Assembly (NCBI GenBank): GCA_963788015.1
Contig: CAWBEY010000010.1
Coordinates: 186,001-250,000, forward strand
DNA length: 64,000 nucleotides
Source: JBBRHH01 sp963788015
GTDB taxonomy: Bacteria > Planctomycetota > Phycisphaerae > Tepidisphaerales > Tepidisphaeraceae
Direction: 5' to 3'
How positions within the stretch are numbered: position 1 is the stretch's first letter; the number at the start of each line of letters is the position of its first letter. The position numbers and the translations under genes are program-made. A model generated the notes under the pieces. It saw only the letters and a list, made by a program, of their open reading frames with translations, had not been told where the DNA came from and ran no database searches. Of this stretch, positions 22,242 to 31,813 are shown in pieces.

Positions 22242-25091
22242 TCATAAGGTCCTTTGTATTGTCTCCCGCACGTAGCCCTCGAGCACATCGCCAATCTTGA
22301 TGTCGTCATAGCCGGCCACCTTGATGCCGCACTCAAAGCCCTGCTTCACCTCACGAACATCGTCCTTGAGGCGGCGCAGCGTTTCGATGGTGAGATCTTC
22401 GGTGACAACCACGCCATTGCGAATCAGGCGGATCTTGCTGCCGCGCTGAATGTGGCCATCGGTGATCATGCAACCAGCAATGTTGCCCACCTTCGAGAAC
22501 TTGTACACCTGCCGGATCTCTGCCCGGCCATGGTACTTCTCCCGAATCTCAGGCTCGAGAAGGCCAGACAGCGCCTTCTTCAGATCATCCAGAATTTCGT
22601 AGATCACGCGATAAAGGCGAATTTCAACCCGCCGATGCTCCGCCATCGCCCGCGCGGTGTCGTCGGGAACGACATGGAAGCCGATGATGACGGCGTCGGA
22701 GGCGTCGGCCAATTCAACGTCGCTTTCGGTGATTGGACCAGCGGCCGCATGCAGCACGCGAATCTTCACTTCTTCGGTATTGGCCTGCGTGACGGTGGCG
22801 GCCAGCGTCTCCACCGAGCCTTGCACGTCGGCCTTGATGATGAGACGAATTTCCTTGGTGGCCGCGTCTTTCAACACTTGATTCAGGTTGGTGAGGCTGA
22901 CCTTCGTGCGATTGGCAAGCTGCGCCTGGCGGGCGCGGCCCTGGCGTTCCTGGGCAATAGCGCGGGCGCGTTCGAGATCTTCGATGATGTAGAACTTGTC
23001 GCCCGCCGACGGCATGACGTCGAGGCCGGAGACGATCACCGGCGTGGAGGGACCTGCTTCTTGAATATGCTCGCGCCGATCGTTCAGCAGCGAACGAATG
23101 CGTCCATATCCCGGGCCGGCCAGGACCATGTCGCCCACCTTCAGTGTTCCGTCCTGAACCAGCACGGTCGCCACTGGGCCCAGGCCTTCGTCCACGCGGG
23201 ACTCAATGACCATACCGCGGGCGGTGGTGGTCGGGTCGGCCTTGAGGTCCATGATCTGCGATTGCAGGTCGAGAATTTCGATCAAATCAGCAATGCCCTG
23301 GCCGGTTTGGGCGGAGGTGCGCACGACTTCTGTGTCGCCGCCCCATTCCACAGGATTTAATCCTTCCTTGGCAAGCTGGCCAAGCACCATGTCGGGGTTT
23401 GCATCAGCACGGTCGATCTTGTTGAGAGCGACCACGATAGGCACGCCGGCAGCGCGGGCGTGGCTGATCGATTCAACCGTCTGTGGCTGCACACCTTCGG
23501 CCGCTGATACGACGAGCACCACAACGTCAGTCATGTTAGCGCCGCGGGCACGCATGGCGGTAAAGGCCTGGTGGCCGGGCGTATCAATGAAGGTGACGCG
23601 TTTCTCGCCCAACTGCACCATCCACGCGGCCGTGTGCTGGGTGATTCCGCCTGCTTCGCCGGCGGCGACATTCGCGTTTCGGATCTTGTCCAGAAGGCTG
23701 GTCTTGCCGTGATCGACGTGGCCGAGGATGGTGACGACGGGGGGACGCGTCGCCAGTGCCCCTTCGGCCGGAACACGCGCCTCCATTTCCGCGTCCAGTT
23801 GCTCCTCCATGGACGTCTCACGGGCGATGGTCAACTCAAGCCCATAATCCAGCGCCATCGACTGGGCGACAGGAGTATCCAGCGCCTGGTTGATGTTGGC
23901 GAAGACACCCTGTTTCATCAGCTTGGAGATGATCTCGTTCGACTTGACGCCCAGCGCCGCGGCCAGCGTCTTCACTGTGATCGGCTCTTCGAGTTCAATC
24001 GGCTCGCCGCGCTCGATAACGCTTTGCGCCTTCTCGTGCGTGCCGCGCAGGCCGGTCTTCTCGACATGGCGGTTGAGGTCATTGACGTAAATGCCGGCGG
24101 CCTTCAAGCGCTCATCACGATCAAGCAGATCGCGCTCGCTCCATTCCTTCAGCTTGTCGATGGCCTCGCCGCGCCGGCCGTCCGGGCCTCGACGGCGGGT
24201 GGAGTTGGTGCGTCCTGCGCCCTTTTTGTCGCCAGCCTTCTTGCCTTCCTCGGTCTCTTCTTCGACAGTCACGCGGACGCCGCGTCCCGCCTGCGGGCGG
24301 GCCTGGGCGGTGCCGGTTTGCGGTGAGTCAGACATCGGCCTGCGCACACGCGGGGCCGGAACGTGATCCGGTTCTTCGACGCGAATAATGCGCGGTCCCT
24401 GCACCGTGGCGGGAGCGGGCACGAGTTTCTGAGCTTGAACGACAGGCTGCCGTACGACAGCGCGATCCCCGATGCGAATCGTCGGCCTGGGAGCGGGCCC
24501 TGCGGGCGCGCCATGACGGTGACCAGCAGGCCCGGCCGGGGCATGTGGCGCCGGAGCATGTGGTGCGACGGCGGGCGCCTCGGCTGCGATGGGCGCCTGG
24601 GGCGGTAACTCTGGAGCAACTGGCGCAGCGGGCTCGGGGGCATCCGGAGCCAGCGGCGGATGTTCGGCGGCCGGTGAAACATGAGCAGGAGGCTGATGGG
24701 CCGGCTGTGCCTGTTCCTCATCCGTAAACGGCAGATCGGAGGGGCCGCCATGCGCAGGGTCGGCCAGGGCAGTGCCGGAGAACGATTCTCCGCCGGTATC
24801 GCCCTGGGAATCTTCTCCATCAGCGCTCTTCTTGCGCGTGCTCGGACGAACCTTGGCTCGTGGCGCGGTTTCTTCTTCGACTGGCGGTTCTTCGACGGCC
24901 GTGGCCACCCCGCCGCCACTGCTCGGGAACCACTCGCGCACGGTCGCCTCCAGACCAGGGCCCAGGAGGCTCATGTGGTTGGGGACCTTGTCGCCCAGTC
25001 CTTCGGACTTGAAACGATCGAGCACGATCTTGCTGGGGACACCCAGCTCTTTAGCAAGTTGATTGACGCGGATGCCTTTAGCCTTAGCCAA
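22242..25091 (-). CDS. infB: Translation initiation factor IF-2
   Basis: IF-2 is the GTPase that delivers fMet-tRNA to the 30S subunit. The 949-residue frame is intact. It has an N-terminal IF2_N helix bundle (IRVNQLAKELGVPSKIVLDRF), a long Pro/Ala/His-rich linker of roughly residues 65-270, and a second IF2_N module (about 345-420). The G domain has GHVDHGKTSLLD, DTPGHQAF, NKIDRAD and TSAQTGQG, followed by the C1/C2 domains. The linker repeats Pro-Ala-His motifs, typical of large IF-2 forms. It lies between nusA (150 bases upstream) and ylxP (64 bases downstream) in the standard translation-transcription operon. Confidence 0.97.
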   Translation of the reverse strand: MAKAKGIRVNQLAKELGVPSKIVLDRFKSEGLGDKVPNHMSLLGPGLEATVREWFPSSGGGVATAVEEPPVEEETAPRAKVRPSTRKKSADGEDSQGDTGGESFSGTALADPAHGGPSDLPFTDEEQAQPAHQPPAHVSPAAEHPPLAPDAPEPAAPVAPELPPQAPIAAEAPAVAPHAPAPHAPAGPAGHRHGAPAGPAPRPTIRIGDRAVVRQPVVQAQKLVPAPATVQGPRIIRVEEPDHVPAPRVRRPMSDSPQTGTAQARPQAGRGVRVTVEEETEEGKKAGDKKGAGRTNSTRRRGPDGRRGEAIDKLKEWSERDLLDRDERLKAAGIYVNDLNRHVEKTGLRGTHEKAQSVIERGEPIELEEPITVKTLAAALGVKSNEIISKLMKQGVFANINQALDTPVAQSMALDYGLELTIARETSMEEQLDAEMEARVPAEGALATRPPVVTILGHVDHGKTSLLDKIRNANVAAGEAGGITQHTAAWMVQLGEKRVTFIDTPGHQAFTAMRARGANMTDVVVLVVSAAEGVQPQTVESISHARAAGVPIVVALNKIDRADANPDMVLGQLAKEGLNPVEWGGDTEVVRTSAQTGQGIADLIEILDLQSQIMDLKADPTTTARGMVIESRVDEGLGPVATVLVQDGTLKVGDMVLAGPGYGRIRSLLNDRREHIQEAGPSTPVIVSGLDVMPSAGDKFYIIEDLERARAIAQERQGRARQAQLANRTKVSLTNLNQVLKDAATKEIRLIIKADVQGSVETLAATVTQANTEEVKIRVLHAAAGPITESDVELADASDAVIIGFHVVPDDTARAMAEHRRVEIRLYRVIYEILDDLKKALSGLLEPEIREKYHGRAEIRQVYKFSKVGNIAGCMITDGHIQRGSKIRLIRNGVVVTEDLTIETLRRLKDDVREVKQGFECGIKVAGYDDIKIGDVLEGYVRETIQRTL

Positions 25092-25266
25092 AACGTTCTC
25101 CAGAAAACTTCACCAATCGGAAGCGCTTTGTTCGCCGCTTCCACGATAACGGTCACTGTCTTATTACTACGTCAGTCACCGTCGAATCGATCACTTTACA
25201 CGACACTTCCATCGACCACACGGAAAATTTATCAATGCGCATCACTGGCTCCATCCATCCAAATGC

Positions 25267-26849
25267 TTATGCACGGCTGGCCTCCTCATTGGTTTCGGGC
25301 GGCGCAATGCGTCCTTCCGCCAGTGCCGCCACGTCGGAATCATCATCAGAAGGCCCGCCACTCTGAACCGCCACGCCAACCGTGGTTACCCGCATCGCCT
25401 GCTCTTCGGGAGATAGTTCGTCGTTGCTGTCCGATTCATCAAACTCACGATGCACTGTCACTTCGGGCGCTCCCCCTTCGGCGGCCTCCATCGGCCCAGG
25501 CATGTGGTCCGACGGCGTTTCGGCGTCCGCCAGGTCGGCCGCGCGCCGCCGGGCTCATCGGCGCTCAATGCGCCTTCCACCGGCGCGGGCGGTGCGGGCT
25601 CAACTGCCAGTGCCGAAGTGCCAAAGGCCACCGCAAACGGATTGGCTGCGTTTTGTGCTTTTGAACGGGCCTCGGCGGCTTTCTTGGTTTCCTGTTCGCT
25701 GGCCACGATCTTGGCAATTTCCCCGCAGCGCGTGACCACGATATTCGCCACGTCCTCGGCCATGCCCACTTCTTCCACCAGCGGCCCGGCCCCCACTTCA
25801 TCGATATCACGCACGTCAATCAGGCCCAGCGCGATCATCTTGTCGATCATGTCCTGCTGCACGCCTTCGATGCTCTTGAGCGTTTCGGTGATCCGCTGGA
25901 TGCCGGCCTGGAATTCCGGCGGAGTCAGGATGTCTACGTCCCAGCCCGTCAGGCGGGCCGCCAGACGAACATTCTGGCCCCGCTTGCCAATCGCAAGCGA
26001 AAGCTGGTCTTCGTTGACGACCACTGTGGCCCGGCCAAGCTCAAAGCAGAGGGCGACTTCCGCCACCTCGGCCGGCTTGAGAGCGTTGGCGATCAAGATC
26101 TGCGATGACTCATTCCAGCGCACAATATCAATCTTCTCGCCGCCCAGTTCGTCCACAATGTTCTTGATGCGGCTACCGCGCACGCCAACGCACGCGCCAA
26201 CGGCATCGACCTTGGAATCGATGGAAGAAACGGCGATCTTGGTGCGATGGCCTGGCTCGCGGGCCAGGGCCTTCAGTTCAATCGTTCGCTCACCCACCTC
26301 GGGAACTTCGCGCTCGAACAGGCGGCGGATTAATTCGGGGTGCGAGCGACTCAGGATGATCTTGATGGCACTTGGCGTATCGCGAACTTCCAGGATCAAC
26401 GCCTGCACGCGCTCACCAACCTCGTGATTTTCGCCCGGGATCTGCTCGCTGCGCGGCATGATGCCTTCAGAGCGCCCCAGCACGACGATCATCGAGCCGC
26501 CTTCAAAGCGGGCAACCGTGCCGGTGACGATGGTGCCGACCCGATCCTTGAATTCTTCGTAGATGCTGCCGCGCTCGTCCTGGCGGATCAGTTGGATCAT
26601 CACCTGCTTGGCGGTCTGGGCGGCGATGCGGCCCAGGATGTTCAGCGGCAGCGGGTTGCCGCTGCGGGTGGCCGACAGATCGCCGGTCTGGCGATCCAGA
26701 GTCACGATAAATTCGCTGGTGTCTTCGGTGTTAAACTGCTTGCGCAAGGCGGAGGCGATGGATTGCTCGATATCGGTATAGATCTGCTCCTTCTCGATGT
26801 TCTTATCACGAGCGATGCCGTCAACGATTCTTAACAATTCCTGATTCAT
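25267..26849 (-). CDS. nusA: Transcription termination/antitermination factor NusA
   Basis: NusA binds RNA polymerase and modulates pausing, termination and antitermination. The N-terminal domain starts MNQELLRIVDGIARDKNI. An S1 domain follows (GTIVTGTVARFEGGSMIVVLG), then the KH pair with ARE...IDSKVDAVGACVGVRGSRI and LSLAIGKRGQNVRLAARLTGW. The C-terminus has a helix-hairpin-helix-like segment and an acidic tail. The frame breaks near 25550; without the break the protein would stop at 25458 with a basic run, whereas the alternative frame gives the acidic tail EFDESDSNDELSPEEQAM and stops at 25267. No rimP is found upstream, unlike the usual operon. Confidence 0.93.
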
Positions 26850-26861
26850 GGTTCCTCACTA

Positions 26862-26900
26862 TTCAGTTGTGTATTCAGTTGTCCTGGCTATTCGGTTGTC
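26862..26900. repeat. ATTCAGTTGTC-type short-period repeat
   Basis: ATTCAGTTGT, ATTCAGTTGTC and ATTCGGTTGTC occur in a row just upstream of nusA. They are separated by a few bases, with a period of about 12-16. Confidence 0.55.
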
Positions 26901-26906
26901 TCAATC

Positions 26907-26935
26907 AAAACAAAAAGGCCACCTCAAAGGCGGCC
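26907..26935 (-). terminator. Intrinsic terminator of the ABC ATPase gene
   Basis: On the minus strand, GGCCGCC (26935-26929 side), loop TTTGA and GGTGGCC form a 7-bp stem with one G-T pair, followed by TTTTTGTTTT. It lies between the ugpC stop and nusA, and so separates the two transcripts. Confidence 0.75.
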
Positions 26936-26955
26936 CGGTGCGCGGACGAAAAAGC

Positions 26956-27001
26956 GAGTGTGTATAAACACTCACCGGCCCATCCGAACTCCTTTCGGAT
27001 G
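26956..27001 (-). promoter_or_regulatory. Two adjacent hairpins between ugpC and nusA
   Basis: On the minus strand, an 8-bp perfect stem (CATCCGAA / TTCGGATG, 26981-27001) encloses a loop AGGAG, which is a Shine-Dalgarno-like core. It is followed by a second hairpin with arms GAGTGT/ACACTC (26956-26973). Both precede the terminator. They could be part of the mRNA 3' end or a leader; the role is unknown. Confidence 0.4.
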
Positions 27002-27035
27002 AGCCACTGGCCCGGCCAGGATGCCATGCTGATGC

Positions 27036-28280
27036 TTATGCAAATGCATGGGCGTTCTCGGTGGCTAGGCTCAGATTCGTCCCGGTGGCTCCGGGAGCGA
27101 AAAACTGGATTTTCCGCAGATCAACGAACACGTTCACCTCTTTGTTGATCTGAAGGCCCGGTTGGGCCTCCACCCGTCCGACCACATGGTCGTGCAGGGG
27201 CGTCTGCAAGTACACGTCCATGTCATTGCCCAACGGCTCGATGACATTCAACTTCACCTTCAACGTCGCCTGTTCGTCCTCATGGGCGAGCGGCTTCAAA
27301 TGAAAGTGCTCGGGTCGAATCCCAAGCACAATTTCGCGTCCAACCCGCCCTGCGAGCGTTTCCCGCAGGTGCGCCGGCACAGCTAACTTAAAGCCATTGC
27401 CCGGCAGCGTCAACTCGCCAACAGGAACTTGCGGCTCGTCCGACTCCTCGGCGACCTCAACACAATCATCGGCCACGGGCGAGGCGCAATCGTCTTTTCG
27501 CACGCCCTCCTCGAACATCATCTGCCCATCAACCAGCTTCAAAACACCATCAAAAAAATTCATCGGCGGCATGCCGATGAACCCGGCCACAAACCGATTC
27601 ACCGGACGATTGTAGGTCTTCAATGGCGTGTCGGCCTGCTGAATAATGCCATCTTTCATCACCACGATCCGATCCCCCAGCGTCATCGCCTCTTCCTGAT
27701 CGTGAGTCACATAAATAGTCGTCGTCTTAAGCCGATGGTGCAGCCGCTTAAGCTCCGCGCGCGTGGTCACGCGAAGCTTCGCATCCAGATTGGACAGCGG
27801 CTCATCAAACAAAAACGCGGCCGGCTCGCGAACGATTGCCCGCCCGACTGCCACCCGCTGCCGCTGCCCGCCCGATAGGGCCTTGGGCTTGCGCTCCAGC
27901 AGGTGTTCAAGGTCCAGAATCTTCGCCGCCTGCATCACCCGCTGATGAATCTCGGCCTTGGGCATCTTCCGCAGCTTCAGCCCAAACGCCATATTTTTAT
28001 AGACGGACATGTGGGGATACAGCGCATAGTTTTGAAAAACCATGGCGATATCCCGGCTTTTGGGCGGCATGTTATTAACGATGCGATCCCCAATGCGAAT
28101 CACCCCGCTGGAAATCTCCTCCAGCCCCGCCACCATCCGCAGCGTCGTTGATTTCCCACACCCCGACGGCCCCACCAATACCACAAACTCCTGATCCGCA
28201 ATCCGAAGATCAATCGCATCCACGGCCTTCACGCCGCCGGGATAGATCTTGGAAACTTTTTCGAGTTCAACTCGGGCCAT
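27036..28280 (-). CDS. ugpC: Sugar ABC transporter ATP-binding protein (UgpC/MsmK/MalK type)
   Basis: This is the ATPase that energises CUT1-type carbohydrate or glycerol-3-phosphate importers at the inner membrane. The 414-residue protein has Walker A GPSGCGKST, signature LSGGQRQRVAVGRA, Walker B AAFLFDEPLSNLD, the switch VYVTHDQEEAM-like segment, and a C-terminal TOBE regulatory domain (GIRPEHFHL). An acidic insert of about 30 residues (near 27430-27500) sits between two TOBE parts. No binding protein or permease genes are adjacent, consistent with a shared multi-system ATPase such as MsmK. The frame is intact. The symbol is by family; the actual sugar partners are unknown. Confidence 0.9.
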   Translation of the reverse strand: MARVELEKVSKIYPGGVKAVDAIDLRIADQEFVVLVGPSGCGKSTTLRMVAGLEEISSGVIRIGDRIVNNMPPKSRDIAMVFQNYALYPHMSVYKNMAFGLKLRKMPKAEIHQRVMQAAKILDLEHLLERKPKALSGGQRQRVAVGRAIVREPAAFLFDEPLSNLDAKLRVTTRAELKRLHHRLKTTTIYVTHDQEEAMTLGDRIVVMKDGIIQQADTPLKTYNRPVNRFVAGFIGMPPMNFFDGVLKLVDGQMMFEEGVRKDDCASPVADDCVEVAEESDEPQVPVGELTLPGNGFKLAVPAHLRETLAGRVGREIVLGIRPEHFHLKPLAHEDEQATLKVKLNVIEPLGNDMDVYLQTPLHDHVVGRVEAQPGLQINKEVNVFVDLRKIQFFAPGATGTNLSLATENAHAFA

Positions 28281-28368
28281 ACGGGGGAGGTTCTTTGGTC
28301 TGCCAAATCCGCGCGGCCGCGATTATACGGAAACAGGCAAGGGAGTCAAACCGCGCTCTCCGCCCACT

Positions 28369-29338
28369 TCAAGGGAGCGTCGCGCGGATCACCGTTCGGT
28401 CCACGCCGCGCAGAATCTGTCGCATCAGGGCGATGGTCTTTGGATGTTCAAAATACGACGAGTGAATATTGCCGGCGTCGGACGGGATCAGATTGGTGCA
28501 GTCAATGTCCCAGACATTGTCGGGCAGCGGGCATGTGTTATCCAACCCGCTTCGGCCAAGGCGGCGCTTGCCGAAGTGCTTCAAACCGGCCGACAACCCC
28601 AGGACCTGATCACGCCCGGTGTAGAGCGCGGTGACACGGTAGGTCAGGTTCGCGATGGCGTCGCCGTCGGTGTCGTGAATGGTTGCACCGCTCTTGAACA
28701 GGTCATTGTCAACGTCGGCGGCCACCATCAGCAACTGGTTCACAAGGCTGACCAGAAGCGGCTGATTTTTGCGAGTCCATGTCAGGTACATCGCCTTTTC
28801 CAGAACATAATTGCCCATGCTGTGCGCGATGATCGAGGTCTTTGCGCGACATCCCGTCGCGGGATCATCGGCCGCGGCCTGCTGCATGCCGAGAAGCCAG
28901 TCGTAAAACTTGATCAGGATGGCCGCGAGATCGGGCGCGCATTTCCCGGCGTCAAACCGGTCGGCCAGATATTCCGCCGGCGAGCCTTTGGACGGCCAAT
29001 TGAAAAGAATACAGATGCCCAGCGAATCCGGGCCGGAGAAAAGGCTATCACAAATGGATTGATATCGGCGTGCGGCAGCGTCCCAGCCATTGTTGTAGCC
29101 GTGGATAAAAACCGTGACATGCTTCTGATTTTCCTGCTGCTCGGGATCGATGATCAGCGGAAACTGACCGATCGCCGCCATGAGTTGTTTCTCGAACTCG
29201 GCTTCCGGGTACCGGCTGCCAACTGGCGAGATTGTCCAACGAACCCCCGTCGGCCAGCCAGAAAGTCAGGGGGGATTGGTCGCCGGTTAGCGTGTTGCCG
29301 TTCTGTTTGCGGTCAGTGATCATCCAGTATTGCGGCAT
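28369..29338 (-). CDS. Alpha/beta hydrolase (DUF900-like esterase)
   Basis: This is a predicted serine hydrolase of about 323 residues. After a polar N-terminus (YWMITDRKQNGN) the core contains VFIHGYNNGWD (oxyanion region) and the nucleophile elbow IIAHSMGNYVLEKA. A plausible acid is in AADVDNDLF and a plausible His in SYFEHPKTI. The spacing fits the DUF900 family of alpha/beta hydrolases, whose substrates are mostly unknown. The frame breaks near 29195, so the N-terminal 48 residues are in another frame. The stop at 28369 is 88 bases upstream of the ABC ATPase start on the same strand. The neighbour upstream is a PTP-like lipoprotein 24 bases away, so the two are probably co-transcribed. 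Confidence 0.75.
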
Positions 29339-29362
29339 GTGGCACCATTTGGAAGACTCGGG

Positions 29363-30049
29363 TTACTTCAGCGATTGTCGAATACTATCCACCTTCTTCT
29401 GATCGTAGCTGCGGACATAGCATTTGATGTTGATCCACCACGGGTTGAAATGAAAACGGTCCATCTCAGCAATCGCGCTTTCGACGTCCCAGCCTTCCTC
29501 CACGATCCGATACACGGCGACAAACAGGCCGGTTCGGTCCTGGCCGGAGGCGCAGTGTATCAATACGGGAGCGTTGCCGTTCTTTCGCGCCTCACGGATA
29601 AAGTTGAGAAAGACGATGCAGTCCCGATCATTGGGGTGCAGATAATGGGTAGGGATTTTGCAATAAACAAAATCAGTGTTGCAGAAGAAATCGTGATCGT
29701 CCTGGGTGGTTCGCAGGCTGACGATGGATTTGATTCCAATGTCGTGCAGCAATTGAAAACCACTCACGCAGGGCTGCGCGGAACGGTACAAATCCTTTGA
29801 GACGCGGGCGAAGTTGTCCAGAGGTTGAAGCTGGCAACAACCGCCGTTTCTCGCGGCGATGCATTTCGGCCCGCAGGAGGCGGAAAGCAGTGGGAGCAAC
29901 GCGATCAGGAAAATTTCTATAACCCTGGCCGCGTCCGTGCGGCCTGGCTCAGTCGCGACCGCGTAAAGTGGCTCTCGTTTTTGCATTGACTTCAACTCAG
30001 CTCGATACGCGCCATCGGCAGGTGCGGCAAAGGGCAACGCGTCAAACAT
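29363..30049 (-). CDS. Tyrosine/dual-specificity-phosphatase-like lipoprotein
   Basis: This is a predicted phosphatase of the Cys-based superfamily, about 228 residues. The P-loop is HCASGQDRTG (CX5R signature), preceded by a WPD-loop-like region around THYLHPNDRD that supplies a possible general acid. A hydrophobic segment IEIFLIALLPLLSASC ends in a lipobox-like Cys, so the enzyme is probably a lipoprotein facing the periplasm. Substrate could be a phosphoprotein, lipid or inositol phosphate; the sequence does not decide. The ATG at 30049 overlaps the stop of the upstream gene by eight bases (ATGTTTGA), which supports this start; ATG 29986 is an alternative closer to the signal peptide. Confidence 0.72.
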   Translation of the reverse strand: MFDALPFAAPADGAYRAELKSMQKREPLYAVATEPGRTDAARVIEIFLIALLPLLSASCGPKCIAARNGGCCQLQPLDNFARVSKDLYRSAQPCVSGFQLLHDIGIKSIVSLRTTQDDHDFFCNTDFVYCKIPTHYLHPNDRDCIVFLNFIREARKNGNAPVLIHCASGQDRTGLFVAVYRIVEEGWDVESAIAEMDRFHFNPWWINIKCYVRSYDQKKVDSIRQSLK

Positions 30050-31146
30050 GCGGCGCCTGCGGCTGTAAAACCTTCTTGGGGTCCTTGGGCCTCTCCTCCG
30101 GCGCCTTTCCCGACGCCCGGATCGACATGAACTTGTTGAGCACGTCAAACCAGAACGGCGCCCCAAGCGAGGCCGCAAAGGCCGTAAGGAGGATGCCGAA
30201 CAGCTTGAGAATAAACAGATCGGTGCAATTGAAGGTGTCCCAGAGGTTGTCGTTCCGGGGCGCATAAGGGCCAGGCGGATGGGCCATGCGCCAATTCACC
30301 CAACCCAGCGGAACGCCAAGGCTATCCAACTGCGTCACGCTTTTCTGAACAGCATCGATATCCCCGGCCAGATTCGATTCGCCATGAGCAGGCTGCGACG
30401 ACGGGGCCGTGGTCGATTTGGCATGTTTTTCCGCCATCGCGACGATCGATGCACGAAGCGCGCTGTCACGAGCCAGCGTGCGAGAGATGTTCACCGTGTC
30501 GACGTTGAGAAGCGACGCCGAAACAAACGCGATCGCGAACAGGACCATCTGCGTCCGTCGCTTGTACCAGCCGCTCACGCGGTCCATGGCCTGGTCGTAC
30601 CAGACTTCTACCCGGCCATTGAACTTCGTGAGAGCCGCCACGCCGTTGGTCATATCGGTGCGGGCGTCCTCCAGCAGCGGAAGCAGAGCGCCCTTCAACT
30701 GGTTGTTGTCGATCCGATTAATGGCCGTGCGTATCTCGTCAAAGCTGGCGAAACCATGGAGACTCGCGGCCTGTGCATCGGCCGGTGGCTGCACATTGCC
30801 CGCCGGCCGCCGCGATAAGATGATTCAGCACAGCACTGAAGGTTTGCGAAGGAACATAAGAGGGCTTTTCGCCATCTTTGGATGTTCCGTTGACCAATTG
30901 ATGGCCAAAGAAGCGGTCGGCCCAGTTGCTTGTGTGAGGTGCCGGCACATTCTGAATGGCTTGCCACCACCTGAGCGGAAACCGGCTGCTGCCGTCGAGC
31001 AGATTTCGAATTCCGCGCTCCAGGTCCCGCGCCCGCGAACGAAACAAACCGGCCACCAACTCATTCACGGCCGTGCAAACCAGGCTGAGAGCGAGGTAGA
31101 CAAAGACGAGGCCGATGCCGATTTCTATGGCGTTGGAGCCGAACAT
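30042..31146 (-). CDS. Membrane protein of unknown function
   Basis: This is an uncharacterised integral membrane protein of about 368 residues, not recognised as a named family. An N-terminal TM helix (IGIGLVFVYLALSLVCTAV) leads into a conserved-looking stretch NELVAGLFRSRARDLERGIRNLL. A soluble helical part follows, then a second TM (MVLFAIAFVSASLLNV), a polar region, and a third TM segment (LFILKLFGILLTAFAASLGAPFWF). The frame breaks near 30797. The 3' end overlaps the start of the PTP-like gene by eight bases, implying translational coupling and possibly a shared membrane complex. Confidence 0.7.
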
Positions 31147-31378
31147 CTTGAGGGTCCACCTTCATCGAGCGGTTAGCTGATCGTCAACGGCCGGCGCGGG
31201 TTTGCCCGTACCTCGGATGTTGATTGCACGCACATCGTAGAGCTGACGGGACTGTACGGAGGCGACTGGGAGCGCGAGTAGCGAGCGCAGGTGGCAGCGA
31301 TTCTCGGCGTCAGTCAAAACACTTGGCGTGTCATAGGCCAGCGGCTATTGGCCGCAAGACGAGTGCCGAGCAACCGGC

Positions 31379-31738
31379 TCAGGCCAAGACCTTCGCTGCA
31401 ATCTTGATCGCGTCATCCACATAACCCGCTATTTTGATCGCCGTAGCCGCATTTTTTGCATCATCTTTGAGATCATCTATTGACGCGCTAATGCTGCCAG
31501 CGTCGTCGTCGATTGACTTCGTTAGATCTGTCGCCTTTCCTGCCCAATCTTGTAGGATTGCAGCTCTAAGATCGTCCATCGAATCATCCAGTTTGTCTCC
31601 CCAATGTCGGAGCAAATTTGCCTCCGCCTGCCACCCTTCGTTCGACGCAACGTCCCCTGCACGTGAGACGGCCTCGTACACGTCAGCCAAACTGCGCAGT
31701 AGCCCCATTTTGTCGTCACCCGAAATTGTCTTTGCCAT
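31379..31738 (-). CDS. Small helical protein of unknown function
   Basis: This 119-residue protein is not recognised. It is acidic in the middle and predicted to be almost entirely helical, with heptad-like spacing in SIDDDAGSISASIDDLKDDAKNAA broken over two helices. It has no signal peptide or Cys. The frame is intact and the codon pattern matches neighbours, which supports a real gene. It lies in a minus-strand run of unknown genes between a membrane protein and a lipoprotein, so it may be a partner of one of them. Confidence 0.6.
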   Translation of the reverse strand: MAKTISGDDKMGLLRSLADVYEAVSRAGDVASNEGWQAEANLLRHWGDKLDDSMDDLRAAILQDWAGKATDLTKSIDDDAGSISASIDDLKDDAKNAATAIKIAGYVDDAIKIAAKVLA

Positions 31739-31813
31739 GGTTCACCTTTGGTCTGTTCGGTTCATTGATTGAATGCGCCGCCGTGACGCACCGTGTGTAA
31801 CTCATAGAATGTC

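Noticed and set aside
26985..27003. Three-codon leader peptide after AGGAG on the minus strand
   Set aside because: It is too short and may be coincidental; it is mentioned only with the hairpins.
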